This document shows positions 47,262 through 56,441 of a stretch of 64,000 nt of DNA, piece after piece; the first letter of the stretch is position 1, and the number at the start of each line of letters is the position of its first letter. The translations under genes and the position numbers were made by a program. The DNA is from Acetatifactor muris. GTDB taxonomy: Bacteria; Bacillota; Clostridia; Lachnospirales; Lachnospiraceae. Under the pieces are notes generated by a model. The model saw only the letters and a program-made list of their open reading frames with translations. It was not told the DNA's origin and made no database searches. The stretch spans positions 1 through 64,000 of the forward strand of contig JAMPHD010000008.1 in assembly GCA_023663635.1 (NCBI GenBank), in the 5' to 3' direction.

Positions 47262-48568
47262 TGCGTCTGGCGGAGAATTTTCTGGTGAATAATCCCTGTT
47301 ACGTGACAGGGAGGAAGATTGCGGTGAAAGGGCTGATGTTCCATTCGGTTGGCTGTCCCCAGCCGAAGGCATCCGCCTTTTTAAGTTCGTGGAACAGGGC
47401 GGATTTTACGGGGGCATGTGTGCATGGGTTCATCGATGCGCTGGACGGCACGGTGTACCAGACGCTGCCCTGGGGTTACCGTGGGTGGCATTGCGGCTCC
47501 GGGAAGAATGGGAGCGGGAATGATACCCATATCGGGGTGGAGATGTGCGAGCCGTCCTGCATTGCCTATATAGGCGGAGCCGCATTCAGGGTGGCTGACG
47601 GGAAACTGGAAGAGGCGGCAGTATGCGTGAGAAGAACCTATCAGGCGGCGGAATTGAAAAATTTGTCTGAGACGGATGTGATTGCAAAGGTCGAGGTATT
47701 GTTTACGGCAGACCAGAAGAAAAGCGGCATCCCGGCATCTGTGTCCCTAGCACAGTTTATTTTGGAATCCGGGTATGGAAAATCGGAGCTGGCGCAGAAT
47801 GCCAATAATGTGTTCGGGATGAAGAAGAACCTGTCCGGGAATATTTGGGATGGTTCTGCATGGGACGGTGTTTCTGTCTATACGAAGCAGACGCAGGAAT
47901 ATATAGATGGGAAGTATGTGGCGGTGACGGCTGATTTCAGGAAGTATCTGTGTGTGGAGGATTCTATTGCGGATCATTCTGCATATCTGCTGGGGGCGAT
48001 GGACGGAGAAAAACTGCGGTATGAGGGGCTGAAGGGATGCATGGATTACCGGAAAGCGGTGCAGATTGTCAAGGACGGCGGCTATGCCACAAGCCCGGAT
48101 TATGTGGAGAAGCTGTGTTCCATCATTGAAAGATGGGGGCTGGTGAAATATGATGTGGAGGCATCCGGTGGTGAGGATGCGGGAAAGAAATATTACCGTG
48201 TGCGGAAAGCATGGGCAGATGCCGGTTCCCAGAAAGGGGCGTTCACAGTTCTGGACAATGCGAAGAAATGTGCAGATGGAAAGCCTGGGTATGCTGTGTT
48301 TGACTGGAATGGGGAGCAGGTTTATCCGCAGAGGGCAGAGGCTGGCGGGATGACGGATGAAGATTGTCCGTTTCTGGTGAGGGTGGGCATTCCTGATCTG
48401 AATATCAGAAAAGGGAGCGGAACCGATACGGCAAAGACGGGGAAAGTCACAGGTAAGGGGATTTTTACAATCACAGAGGTCAGGCAGGGCAAAGGCTCGG
48501 AGAAGGGCTGGGGCAGGCTGAAATCCGGGACTGGGTGGATTGCACTGGATTTCTGTGAGAGGGTATAA
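47261..48568 (+). CDS. Phage endolysin: shortened amidase, glucosaminidase and SH3-like domains
   Basis: A 435-residue cell-wall hydrolase. The N-terminus (to about residue 125) is an Amidase_2-type domain with VKGLMFHSVG, VHGFID and HIGVEMCEP. It ends at RRTYQAAELK and lacks the usual second half (a SHKEGHAKG...HGDPEHLW-type stretch) that holds further zinc and catalytic residues. A glucosaminidase domain follows (FILESGYGKSELAQNANNVFGMK) with its catalytic glutamate, then a linker and an SH3-like wall-binding domain (VGIPDLNIRKGSG to WIALDFCERV). The glucosaminidase should be active and the amidase probably not. It starts at ATG 47261, overlapping the holin stop. Confidence 0.88.
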   Translation: MRLAENFLVNNPCYVTGRKIAVKGLMFHSVGCPQPKASAFLSSWNRADFTGACVHGFIDALDGTVYQTLPWGYRGWHCGSGKNGSGNDTHIGVEMCEPSCIAYIGGAAFRVADGKLEEAAVCVRRTYQAAELKNLSETDVIAKVEVLFTADQKKSGIPASVSLAQFILESGYGKSELAQNANNVFGMKKNLSGNIWDGSAWDGVSVYTKQTQEYIDGKYVAVTADFRKYLCVEDSIADHSAYLLGAMDGEKLRYEGLKGCMDYRKAVQIVKDGGYATSPDYVEKLCSIIERWGLVKYDVEASGGEDAGKKYYRVRKAWADAGSQKGAFTVLDNAKKCADGKPGYAVFDWNGEQVYPQRAEAGGMTDEDCPFLVRVGIPDLNIRKGSGTDTAKTGKVTGKGIFTITEVRQGKGSEKGWGRLKSGTGWIALDFCERV

Positions 48569-48587
48569 AAGCACAGGGGAACAACGA

Positions 48588-48633
48588 AGCGGCATGGTGC
48601 ATCCGGGTAGGGTGTGCTGTGCCGCTGTTTTTT
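48588..48633 (+). terminator. Terminator after the endolysin
   Basis: AGCGGCA at 48588-48594 pairs with TGCCGCT at 48620-48626, with partial pairing in the 25-base interior, followed by GTTTTTTG. It lies 20 bases after the endolysin stop and ends the lysis module. Confidence 0.7.
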
Positions 48634-48751
48634 GTTGAATATACACAAAAAAATGGACACCATGATAGGTGCCCGTGCCCTTCGGCGTACAATCTATATT
48701 ATGTCCTCAGACGTAATACCTTATTCGTTTTCTGTTAAATAAATTTTACAA

Positions 48752-49498
48752 TCATTCCGGTTGATTGTCAATGGATTTTTCTTGTAAAATTTTTAGCTGC
48801 TGTTCTAACGCATGGATTTTAGCTTCTGCCTTGTCTTTGTCCTTTTTTAAGGCATCAAAATCAGTCTGCAATTTATCATATGCCTGAATAAGATTTTGGT
48901 TCGCAGACCATTCCCTGTGAAACAGATGTTCCAAAAGAGTATTTTTTACTTCACGGAACAGCTGTGCTTCATCCTGCAGGCTGCAGGTCAATTTTCCCAT
49001 GGGTAAGAGGATGGAGGTCTTGGAGATGATCTTTGCGTTATTGATAATGAGCACACAGTCATGGGCAAAACCATCTGAAACGCCAACTTTCCGATAATAC
49101 CATTTCCCGTTCGGATGGTCTGCCGGATGGTATGCCTGCGCCAGTTTGGATGATGAGCTTGTGGCGGGAACGACAAACATGAGGTTGTTCCAGGTTTCCA
49201 GGACAAGAGCCGGATGTCCGTATGAAAGTTCCGGGGCATAGCATAATCCGAAATCAACCATCAGAATATCCCCGACGGAAATATTCTGGCTGTACACATG
49301 TGTCTTCTTGTCCTGCCATCTGTTTAAGCTGTTTGTGATCATTGCCATTTCAGAAGCAGACCAGGCATCCACATCTGCGTTAAGGTTTGACATCAGATAC
49401 AGATAATTGGCGAGAACGTCACTTGTGTCCTTTGCCGGCTGGTTTCGATAGGCTGGATTTACAGCAATCTGCCCGAGTTTTTTATAATCAACTCTCAT
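48752..49498 (-). CDS. PemK/MazF-like protein with coiled-coil C-terminus
   Basis: A 248-residue protein. The central part (NISVGDILMVDFG, then YGHPALVLETWNNLMFVVPATSS, about 78-140) resembles the PemK/MazF ribonuclease barrel. The N-terminal 75 residues are helical and the last 50 are a Lys/Glu/Gln coiled coil (KLQTDFDALKKDKDKAEAKI). No antitoxin gene is adjacent on the same strand. AAGGGGAATCAC precedes the ATG. A palindrome (49531-49560) lies 32 bases upstream and may be its operator. Size and extra parts differ from standalone toxins of about 110 residues. Confidence 0.7.
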   Translation of the reverse strand: MRVDYKKLGQIAVNPAYRNQPAKDTSDVLANYLYLMSNLNADVDAWSASEMAMITNSLNRWQDKKTHVYSQNISVGDILMVDFGLCYAPELSYGHPALVLETWNNLMFVVPATSSSSKLAQAYHPADHPNGKWYYRKVGVSDGFAHDCVLIINNAKIISKTSILLPMGKLTCSLQDEAQLFREVKNTLLEHLFHREWSANQNLIQAYDKLQTDFDALKKDKDKAEAKIHALEQQLKILQEKSIDNQPE

Positions 49499-49530
49499 GT
49501 GATTCCCCTTGCTTGTACAGCATTTTTTCT

Positions 49531-49560
49531 ATAATAGAATCAAAGAGATGATTCTATTAT
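49531..49560. repeat. Perfect palindrome upstream of the PemK-like gene
   Basis: ATAATAGAATCA at 49531-49542 is mirrored exactly at 49549-49560 around AAGAGA. It lies between two divergent genes and overlaps the likely -10 region of the PemK-like gene, consistent with an operator. Its AATAGAATC core recurs at 49976-50010. Confidence 0.85.
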
Positions 49561-49712
49561 CAAGATTACATTATAAAAAGTAAATGTGAAAATAGCAAGT
49601 GCTTTTGTCGGAATATGTCAGAAGAATTGGTTCTAAAAAAAGTTAAATGAGAAACCGGAAAAACAGCGTTCAGGGTACATAGATCTCCAGAAAGAAAGCT
49701 GGGGGTGTCTGA

Positions 49713-49886
49713 ATGAGTGAATCGAAGTGTATAGAACAGAATGCCAGATTGCCTGATCGGAGCGTGATGCTGAAAATGGAGCGCTGTGCGGAATTTTTAG
49801 CCCGCATGATAGAAAAATACGGGCGGGAGGTTCTGGAGGAAATTGAATCCGGGGAGTCAGAGGAAAAAGAGAATAGGGAACAATGA
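49713..49886 (+). CDS. Small protein of 57 residues, probably mobile-element associated
   Basis: A 57-residue soluble protein (starts MSESKCIEQNARLPDRSVML, with an amphipathic ERCAEFLARMIEKYGREVLEE helix and acidic tail). GGGGGTG lies about six bases before the ATG. The helix looks like a short regulatory or DNA-binding-partner protein, but I do not recognise a family. It is bracketed by two palindromes that share a core, which suggests regulation by one binding protein or a small mobile unit. Confidence 0.6.
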   Translation: MSESKCIEQNARLPDRSVMLKMERCAEFLARMIEKYGREVLEEIESGESEEKENREQ

Positions 49887-50214
49887 TGGATGCTGCCGGT
49901 TATGTTTGAGATAATCGGCACATTTTGTATGTCACGGTATGCGGAAGAGTGATGTGCTTTTTGCATTTATTCATGACAATAGAATCCTCGCAAAGCGTGG
50001 ATTCTATTGTTGGAGAGTTTGAGCAGATGCAGAAAAAATTAAAAAAGTTATTTTGGGGCGCTGACAAATTACCGGAAATCCGATATAGTAGTTCTTGTAA
50101 CAGACAGTCGAGTGCGTGGTGTTGATGCGGTTGAGAGAAGAGCTTTATAAGACAACCGTTTTGCTCTAAAATAAGCTGAAAACCATTTTCCTGTAGAAAC
50201 ACCTCACAGATCAG
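49887..50214. other. Intergenic stretch with no supported gene
   Basis: Between the 57-residue gene and the chemoreceptor promoter, the open frames on both strands (about 66 and 100 codons) have no ribosome binding site and no recognisable sequence. The only structure seen is the palindrome at 49976-50010. Confidence 0.6.
49976..50010. repeat. Second palindrome sharing the AATAGAATC core
   Basis: ACAATAGAATCC at 49976-49987 is mirrored exactly at 49999-50010, with a further CGC/GCG pair inside across one mismatch and an AAA loop. It shares AATAGAATC with the palindrome at 49531-49560, and the two flank the 57-residue gene. Confidence 0.85.
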
Positions 50215-50243
50215 TTGAATCCTCCCCGTCTTTTTGATATAAT
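50215..50243 (+). promoter_or_regulatory. Promoter of the chemoreceptor gene
   Basis: TTGAAT, 17 bases, TATAAT, with TGA directly before the -10 (extended). The -10 is perfect and the -35 matches four of six. It lies about 75 bases before the start codon. Confidence 0.65.
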
Positions 50244-50319
50244 TAGAGCCATCAGAGTAATTTGCCCTCTCTTATACACCAAACACAGAAATACAGAACA
50301 CAGAAAGGACACCCTGCTT

Positions 50320-52197
50320 ATGAAAAAGATTTTCACCCGGAAACTATTTATGTACATGGTCGTGGCGCTCACGGTCACCATTGTGGCTGTCTTTACGCTG
50401 CAGACATTTACGAACAGGTTTAGCAACATGGCGTCAAGCCGCAGCAAGCTCGCTGATGTAAGGGAGAAACTTGCGGATAACGAGGAGACGGTGGCGCGGC
50501 TGACGGAGAATCTCGGGCAGGATAATCTGGCGAAGGCAAGGGCGTTTGCGGACATGCTCGCATCAGATCCGTCCATTGCCAAAAACAAGGCAAAACTGAC
50601 GGATATTAAGGACAGGCTCATGGTAAATGAAGTACATATTATAGACAAAGCAGGAATCATTACAAGCAGTACGATTGATTCCTATGTGGGTTTTGACATG
50701 AAAAGCGGAGAGCAGTCCAATGCTTTCATGGTGATAGTGGACGACCCTTCCATAGAGATCGTGCAGGAACCGCAGCTTAATGTGGCAGAGGGAATTCTCA
50801 TGCAGTATATCGGAGTGGCGAGAAGTGACGCGGACGGGTTGGTGCAGGTGGGCGTGCGACCGGAAGTTCTGGAGAATACCCTGGCGGGCACGGATATATC
50901 GGTGGTGCTCAATAATATTGACTTTGGCACCAACGGATACATATACGCCATTGACAAGGCGAGCGGCAATCTCTTGGCGCATCCCAATTCGGCATTGATC
51001 GGGACATCCGCGGTTGACGCCGGATTCCCGGAGGATTTTGCGGGCAACGGAAGAGCCAAAGTGGACAAAAAATCCGGATTCTATTATGCCGAAGATAACG
51101 GTGATATCATCATCGGGACTTTCCTGCCGACATCGGAGTATTATTCTTCGCGCAGCAATCAGACTTTGATCGTTTCACTCAGCATGTTGTTGATCTTTGG
51201 GGTGTTGTTGGTGATGATCAACAGACTTGTGGACGGCAAGATCGTTCATGGCATCAATAATATTATGGATTCCACCAAGAAGATCGCAGAGGGGAATTTT
51301 GATATTACGGTAGACGAAAAGGGCAATCCTGAATTCGAGCAGCTCTCCTCCAGTATAAACAAGATGGTTGAGAGTATCTGTCAGAGCATTAAGGAAAATG
51401 AAGATTTGATCCGTCAGCAGGAGGCGGATGTGGAAAACAACCGAAACCTGATTCAAAATGTCAGAACCGCGTGTCGGGAGTTGGGCGATGTCTCAGGCAA
51501 GACGTTGGAGAATGCCGACAGCATCTACAATGGCACGGAGAGACAGGAGCAGGTTGTTATGGATCTGAAACGGATTATGGAGCAACTGACACAGGAGCTG
51601 AACAACAGTGTAAACGCGTCTGATGCCATTACCGCGGAAACAGGCACCACGACTGAGAAGATCAAAGAGACTCAGGCACAGATGGCATTGTTGAAAGACT
51701 CCATGCAGAAGATCAGTGAGATGTCGATGGCGATCGAGAAGATCATTGACGAGATCACATCCATCGCCGATCAGACCAATCTGCTTGCGTTGAACGCATC
51801 GATCGAAGCCGCCAGAGCCGGTGAATCCGGCAAGGGATTTGCGGTTGTGGCCTCTCAAGTGGGTGAGTTAGCAGCCAGAAGCGCCCAAGCGGCGAGTGAA
51901 ACCAATGAACTGATCACCAATTCCATGCTTGCGATCAAGGAAGGTCAGAGAATTACCGGGCAGACCGCGGATATATTCGGTGTCGTGGTGGGGAATATTG
52001 AGCAGTCGAGGCGCAGTATTGAACAAATTTCTGACATGGTGCAGCAAAATGTAAGCATCGTGGAACTCGCCGTCAAGCAACTGGAGCAGATTTCCGCCGT
52101 TGTGGAGCAGAATGTACAGATTTCGCATAATACGAAAGACGTGTCTTCCAATATGGCGGATATCACGGATAATCTGTTGAAAATGATAAGTGACTGA
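50320..52197 (+). CDS. Methyl-accepting chemotaxis protein
   Basis: A 625-residue chemoreceptor. An N-terminal membrane helix ([21 protein letters not shown]) is followed by an extracellular Cache-like domain (about 35-275), a second helix ([21 protein letters not shown]), a HAMP domain, and a cytoplasmic signalling domain with the hairpin tip [28 protein letters not shown]. The ligand is unknown. The gene begins at ATG 50320, with AAAGGA about 10 bases upstream. No flagellar or che genes are in the window. Confidence 0.92.
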   Translation: MKKIFTRKLFMYMVVALTVTIVAVFTLQTFTNRFSNMASSRSKLADVREKLADNEETVARLTENLGQDNLAKARAFADMLASDPSIAKNKAKLTDIKDRLMVNEVHIIDKAGIITSSTIDSYVGFDMKSGEQSNAFMVIVDDPSIEIVQEPQLNVAEGILMQYIGVARSDADGLVQVGVRPEVLENTLAGTDISVVLNNIDFGTNGYIYAIDKASGNLLAHPNSALIGTSAVDAGFPEDFAGNGRAKVDKKSGFYYAEDNGDIIIGTFLPTSEYYSSRSNQTLIVSLSMLLIFGVLLVMINRLVDGKIVHGINNIMDSTKKIAEGNFDITVDEKGNPEFEQLSSSINKMVESICQSIKENEDLIRQQEADVENNRNLIQNVRTACRELGDVSGKTLENADSIYNGTERQEQVVMDLKRIMEQLTQELNNSVNASDAITAETGTTTEKIKETQAQMALLKDSMQKISEMSMAIEKIIDEITSIADQTNLLALNASIEAARAGESGKGFAVVASQVGELAARSAQAASETNELITNSMLAIKEGQRITGQTADIFGVVVGNIEQSRRSIEQISDMVQQNVSIVELAVKQLEQISAVVEQNVQISHNTKDVSSNMADITDNLLKMISD

Positions 52198-52223
52198 GAA
52201 GTTGTGTCGAAGGGGATATGCAT

Positions 52224-52814
52224 ATGATGCGCGATGATGAAAATCTGGCATGGGAGGAAGTCAGCACGGAGCATATCGTGCAGGACGAATGGATTGATTT
52301 CAGACGATCCGCCTATCGGTTTCCGGACGGGACGGTGTTTGAGCCGTATTACAGCTACAGCCGCAGGGATTATGTGGTGATTGTAGCATCAGATGAGGAC
52401 GGAAATTACCTCTGTGTCAGACAGTATCGGCAGGGAATCGGGGAAGTGACAACGGAATTTCCCGCGGGCGGCATTGAGCGGACGGACGGCAGGGAGTACG
52501 GAGCGGGAGGCGACATATCCTCCGCGGAAAATGCGTTGGAGGCTGCCAAACGGGAACTGTTGGAAGAGACGGGATATGTGTCGGACGAGTGGAGATTTTG
52601 GCTCACGATTCCCTCAAACGCAACCATAGCAGACAATTACGCGCATATTTTCGAGGCGAAAAACTGTCGCAGACATGGAGAACAGCATTTGGACGAGACG
52701 GAATTTCTGCATGTCCGGAAACATTCCGCGGACGAGATAGAGGATATGATCCATAAGGGTAATTTTCAACAGGCCGTTCATGTGATGGCATGGCTGTTGA
52801 CGAAGAGAGGATGA
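52224..52814 (+). CDS. NUDIX hydrolase (ADP-ribose pyrophosphatase-like)
   Basis: A 196-residue NUDIX enzyme. The catalytic helix REL.EETG is present (AKRELLEETGYVSD), preceded by FPAGGIE. The Nudix box carries an insertion of about 13 residues (TDGREYGAGGDISS) between its leading glycine and the helix. It probably cleaves ADP-ribose or related nucleotides. I use the ATG at 52224, eight bases after an AGGGG site; ATGs at 52218 and 52227 are alternatives. It converges with the LysR gene. Confidence 0.85.
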   Translation: MMRDDENLAWEEVSTEHIVQDEWIDFRRSAYRFPDGTVFEPYYSYSRRDYVVIVASDEDGNYLCVRQYRQGIGEVTTEFPAGGIERTDGREYGAGGDISSAENALEAAKRELLEETGYVSDEWRFWLTIPSNATIADNYAHIFEAKNCRRHGEQHLDETEFLHVRKHSADEIEDMIHKGNFQQAVHVMAWLLTKRG

Positions 52815-52826
52815 AACGGACACTCC

Positions 52827-53702
52827 TCACCCCATCTTCCCTTTCAACTCCTCAAGCAATCGTTCTGCGATCGGTGTGAAAACCTGATTCTTTTTCCATA
52901 CAAGATACATCTTAGTTTCCAGTTTGGGTGACAGGGGGCGGAATACAAGTCCGCTCCCTGCGCCTGTATTGATCAGGCGGTCAAAGGTCAAAAGATATCC
53001 CAGGCCTTCTCTGACAAAAAGAGACGCATTATAGGAGAGACGAAAGGACCCCTCCAGACGCAGTTCGTCCGATCGGTTGCCACACCATCGGGGAATGTCA
53101 TGATTCCAACCCTGTTCCGAACAAAACAGCGGCAGACCGATCAGATCTTCCACGCATATCTCTTCTTTTCGGGCGAGCGGGCAGTTGTCGGGCATGACGA
53201 CACCCCAGATATCCGTCTGCGGAAAACACAGATAATTGTACTTTGTGATATCCGGTTCCTGCGCGAGAGCGGCAAAATCCAAAATGCCCTTGTCCAGTTT
53301 CTCCGTAACCTGTTCCGTGTCTCCACTGGTGATGTGGTAGCGCAACCCGGGATAAGATTGTTTAAAAATTCGGATCTCCTCTGCCAGAAATCGGATTTGA
53401 TAGGATTCCGCCAAACCTAAATATACATCTCCCCCGGTGACATCATCAAGGGCGAGAAATTCTCCGGAGATCTTGTCTGCCATCTTTACCAGATCCTCTG
53501 CCCGTTTGCGCAGGAGAACACCTTCCTCAGTCAGTCGGATGCTGAAACTGTGTCGTGTGAACAGTTTTTTGCCCAATTCATTTTCCAGAGCTTTTAATTG
53601 CTTGGAGAGCGTGGGCTGTGTGACATGAAGAATCTCCGCGGCGCGGGTCATATTTTCCTGTTCGGCGACAGCCAAAAAATATCTCAGTGTTCGGATTTCC
53701 AT
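52827..53702 (-). CDS. LysR-family transcriptional regulator
   Basis: A 291-residue regulator with an N-terminal winged helix (MEIRTLRYFLAVAEQENMTR, AAEILHVTQPTLSKQLKALE) and a substrate-binding co-inducer domain. AAAGGAG lies about eight bases before the ATG at 53702; the frame is open far upstream, but that sequence is not coding in style. It is divergent from the alpha/beta hydrolase gene, with a palindrome between them, so that gene is the probable target. Confidence 0.93.
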   Translation of the reverse strand: MEIRTLRYFLAVAEQENMTRAAEILHVTQPTLSKQLKALENELGKKLFTRHSFSIRLTEEGVLLRKRAEDLVKMADKISGEFLALDDVTGGDVYLGLAESYQIRFLAEEIRIFKQSYPGLRYHITSGDTEQVTEKLDKGILDFAALAQEPDITKYNYLCFPQTDIWGVVMPDNCPLARKEEICVEDLIGLPLFCSEQGWNHDIPRWCGNRSDELRLEGSFRLSYNASLFVREGLGYLLTFDRLINTGAGSGLVFRPLSPKLETKMYLVWKKNQVFTPIAERLLEELKGKMG

Positions 53703-53720
53703 AAGATTTTCTCCTTTTGA

Positions 53721-53737
53721 TATTCCAAAATGGAATA
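53721..53737. promoter_or_regulatory. Candidate LysR operator
   Basis: TATTCCA-AAA-TGGAATA, a perfect inverted repeat with three-base spacing that contains a T-N11-A pattern typical of LysR sites. It lies 19 bases upstream of the LysR start in the divergent gap. Confidence 0.65.
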
Positions 53738-53759
53738 GTATGATATAAATTATAACCAT

Positions 53760-53788
53760 TTGTGCACACGGGGTCAATAGGATAAAAT
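53760..53788 (+). promoter_or_regulatory. Candidate promoter of the alpha/beta hydrolase
   Basis: TTGTGC, 17 bases, TAAAAT, about 60 bases before the start codon and next to the LysR operator. The -35 match is weak. Confidence 0.4.
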
Positions 53789-53846
53789 AAGATATAAGCT
53801 TAGGTATTTGTCTGTTATGAGAGGACAGAAAGGATGGAGGATGACC

Positions 53847-54836
53847 ATGAAACTTGCATTGACCAACGAATGGGATAAGACTTTCCCGAAAAACGACAAA
53901 GTGAATCACAAAAAAGTAACTTTTCACAACCGCTATGGCATTACACTCGCGGCAGATCTGTATGAGCCCGGGAACGCCTCCGGTAAACTGGCGGCCATTG
54001 CGGTGTGCGGCCCCTTTGGAGCGGTGAAAGAGCAGGCGGCCGGGCTGTATGCTCAGACCATGGCGGAACGGGGTTTTCTCACTATTGCCTTTGATCCCTC
54101 CTATACGGGAGAGAGCGGCGGGGAGCCCAGATATATGGCATCTCCCGATATCAACACGGAGGACTTCCAGGCGGCGGTGGATTTTCTGTCCCTGCAGGAC
54201 AATGTGGATCCTGAGAAGATCGGCATCATCGGTATCTGTGGATGGGGTGGCATGGCCTTGAATGTGGCGGCGCTGGATACCCGCGTGAAGGCCACCGTGG
54301 CATCCACTATGTATGACATGAGCCGCGTCAATGCCAATGGATATTTTGATTCCGAGAATACCGCTGATGCCCGTTATGCCAAGAAACAGGCCATGAATGC
54401 GCAGAGACTTGCGGATTATGGCAAGGGCAGTTATGCATTGGGCGGCGGTGTGGTGGATCCGCTCCCGGAGGACGCGCCGTTTTTTGTAAAAGATTATTAC
54501 GATTATTATAAGACCGATCGGGGTTATCACGAGCGTTCCCTGAATTCTAATGGCGGTTGGAATGTGATCGGCTGCATGTCCTTTATGAATCAGCCTATTT
54601 TACAGTACAGCAATGAAATTCGCAGCGCGGTTCTGATCATGCACGGTGAGAAAGCGCATTCCTGCTATTTCAGCCGCGATGCCTATGCCGCCATGGTGAA
54701 GGACAATCCCTATGCGGACAACAAGGAACTGCTCATTATCCCGGATGCGGTTCACACCGATTTGTATGACGGCGGTGGAAAAAATGCAATTCCCTTTGAC
54801 AAATTGGAGCAGTTCTTTCAAAGTAATCTGAAATAA
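53847..54836 (+). CDS. Alpha/beta hydrolase
   Basis: A 329-residue soluble hydrolase of the alpha/beta fold. The nucleophile elbow reads GICGWGGMAL, with a cysteine where serine is common; the acid and the final histidine are likely in the MHGEKAHSC and PDAVHTDLYDGG stretches. Such proteins are annotated as DUF or dienelactone-hydrolase-like; the substrate is unknown. GGAGG six bases upstream selects the ATG at 53847. It is probably controlled by the divergent LysR regulator. Confidence 0.83.
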   Translation: MKLALTNEWDKTFPKNDKVNHKKVTFHNRYGITLAADLYEPGNASGKLAAIAVCGPFGAVKEQAAGLYAQTMAERGFLTIAFDPSYTGESGGEPRYMASPDINTEDFQAAVDFLSLQDNVDPEKIGIIGICGWGGMALNVAALDTRVKATVASTMYDMSRVNANGYFDSENTADARYAKKQAMNAQRLADYGKGSYALGGGVVDPLPEDAPFFVKDYYDYYKTDRGYHERSLNSNGGWNVIGCMSFMNQPILQYSNEIRSAVLIMHGEKAHSCYFSRDAYAAMVKDNPYADNKELLIIPDAVHTDLYDGGGKNAIPFDKLEQFFQSNLK

Positions 54837-54876
54837 GTAACCTGAAATGATCGCTCCTGAGAGGCGGGACTTTGAA

Positions 54877-56292
54877 ATGAGAAGAAAATTGTGCGGAATC
54901 CTTGCAATGTTTCTTTTGTCGGTTGTTCTTTTATCAGCGACAGCCGCCTGTGGAAAAGTTGAGTTTGAGGAAGACTTTGGAACCGTAATGACTGAATCTG
55001 CCACGAATCGGGCAGCCGGATCACAGGAGCCGGAAACATGGGAAATGAATGCTATGACGGGAAATCAGACAGAGACCGGATCACCCTATGACGGCATTTA
55101 TCCGGAACATGAGCCCTACGGCACGGGGATTGGTGTTATGCCGGGCAGAGTGGTATGGGCGCATGATCCCGATGCCGTTTCATGGGAAGACGATGATTAT
55201 TGGTGGAATCCGGCGCATTTTGATGAGGAGACCGTGCTGCGTATGGTCGATGAGGCTATAGCCGCACTGGCCGGGGAGAAGGATGCCGCAGCCGGGTGGG
55301 ACGCGTTGTTTCGATATCACAATGGCGGGGATGCCTATGATGCGGGAGAAAAAATAGCGATCAAGGCAAATATTAACGGCTCCGGAGTGTTTGACGACGA
55401 TACATCCGGTGAAACGCATATGAGTTACACGAATCCCGTACTGCTGAAAGCGTTGCTTATATCCTTGGTGACACAGGCGGGTGTGGCGCCGGAGGATATC
55501 ACCGTGTATGATGTGTCGAGGCTGTTTCCGGACTATATGGTGGAAATGTGTACGGAGGGCGATCTGCAGGGTGTGCATTTTGTCGGTCGCAATAATGGGG
55601 TGGCAGATACAAACGCGCCGATCAACTGGTCTTATTCTTTCAGCGGCGCCGTAAATTATCTTCCCACCTGTGTGACGGAGGCCGCTTATATCATCAATCT
55701 GGCGAATCTGAAGGGACACAGCTACGGAATCACTCTCTGCGGCAAAAACCATTTTGGTTCGTTTATCAACGGCAATGCCATGCGCCCTCCGGAGGGAGCG
55801 AATCTGCACCAATGGCTCACCAGGGACGAAATGGGCATTTACAGTCCCCTCACGGACCTGATGGGAAATGAGCAGCTTGGCGGAAAGACCGTTTTGTACA
55901 TGTTGGACGCGCTGATCTGCGCGCCCTCCGAGGGAGCGGCCGTGACGAAACGAAATGCCATATGGCAGCAGGATCCTTTTAACGGAGATTACACTTCTTC
56001 CATTTTGGTCTCCCAAGACCCTGTGGCCATTGACTCCGTAGGTGCGGATCTTTTGACAAACGAACCTGCGATCCTGCAGAATAACTCCGCCGCAGGGAGC
56101 GCCAACAGTGAAAATTACCTGCATGAGGCAGGACTTGTGGAAAACGCGCCGTCCAAAAATGTGTATTACAATGGCAACGGCGAACTCCTTCATAATCTCG
56201 GGGTACATGAACATTGGAATAATGCCGGCGACAAACAGTACAGCCGGAATCTCGGGGCGGAGGAAGGGATTGAACTGGTCAGGATTAAATAG
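54877..56292 (+). CDS. DUF362-domain lipoprotein
   Basis: A 471-residue exported protein. The N-terminus is a lipoprotein signal (AMFLLSVVLLSATAACGK with a lipobox-like Cys). The mature part has the DUF362 layout: GEKIAIKANINGSG, then INLANLKGHSYGITLCGKNHFGSF and VSQDPVAIDSVGADLLTNEP. DUF362 proteins often carry iron-sulfur clusters; no ferredoxin cysteine set is seen here. Function unknown. It starts 41 bases after the hydrolase and is followed by a terminator. Confidence 0.83.
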   Translation: MRRKLCGILAMFLLSVVLLSATAACGKVEFEEDFGTVMTESATNRAAGSQEPETWEMNAMTGNQTETGSPYDGIYPEHEPYGTGIGVMPGRVVWAHDPDAVSWEDDDYWWNPAHFDEETVLRMVDEAIAALAGEKDAAAGWDALFRYHNGGDAYDAGEKIAIKANINGSGVFDDDTSGETHMSYTNPVLLKALLISLVTQAGVAPEDITVYDVSRLFPDYMVEMCTEGDLQGVHFVGRNNGVADTNAPINWSYSFSGAVNYLPTCVTEAAYIINLANLKGHSYGITLCGKNHFGSFINGNAMRPPEGANLHQWLTRDEMGIYSPLTDLMGNEQLGGKTVLYMLDALICAPSEGAAVTKRNAIWQQDPFNGDYTSSILVSQDPVAIDSVGADLLTNEPAILQNNSAAGSANSENYLHEAGLVENAPSKNVYYNGNGELLHNLGVHEHWNNAGDKQYSRNLGAEEGIELVRIK

Positions 56293-56298
56293 GCAGAG

Positions 56299-56325
56299 AA
56301 GAGATCGCAGTGAGCGGTCTCTTTT
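56299..56325 (+). terminator. Terminator after the DUF362 gene
   Basis: AAGAGATCGC pairs with GCGGTCTCTT (one U-G pair) around AGTGA, ending in a short run of T. It lies seven bases after the stop codon. Confidence 0.65.
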
Positions 56326-56441
56326 AACATTTCTGAAGCAAAACTCAAATATTACTCAAACATTCTCCCTATATTCTATAGCTGTCAGATCAATGACAGA
56401 TGTCTGTAACATCCACAAATTCACAGAAAAAGGAGTACAAC

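Noticed and set aside
49925..50125. Open frame of 66 codons on the plus strand
   Set aside because: No ribosome binding site, low-quality composition and no recognisable sequence; overlaps the palindrome.
49900..50202. Open frame of 100 codons on the minus strand
   Set aside because: No ribosome binding site and no similarity seen; covers the intergenic palindrome.
53703..54530. Extended upstream part of the LysR frame on the minus strand
   Set aside because: It is the mirror of the alpha/beta hydrolase gene; the LysR domain starts at 53702 with its own ribosome binding site.
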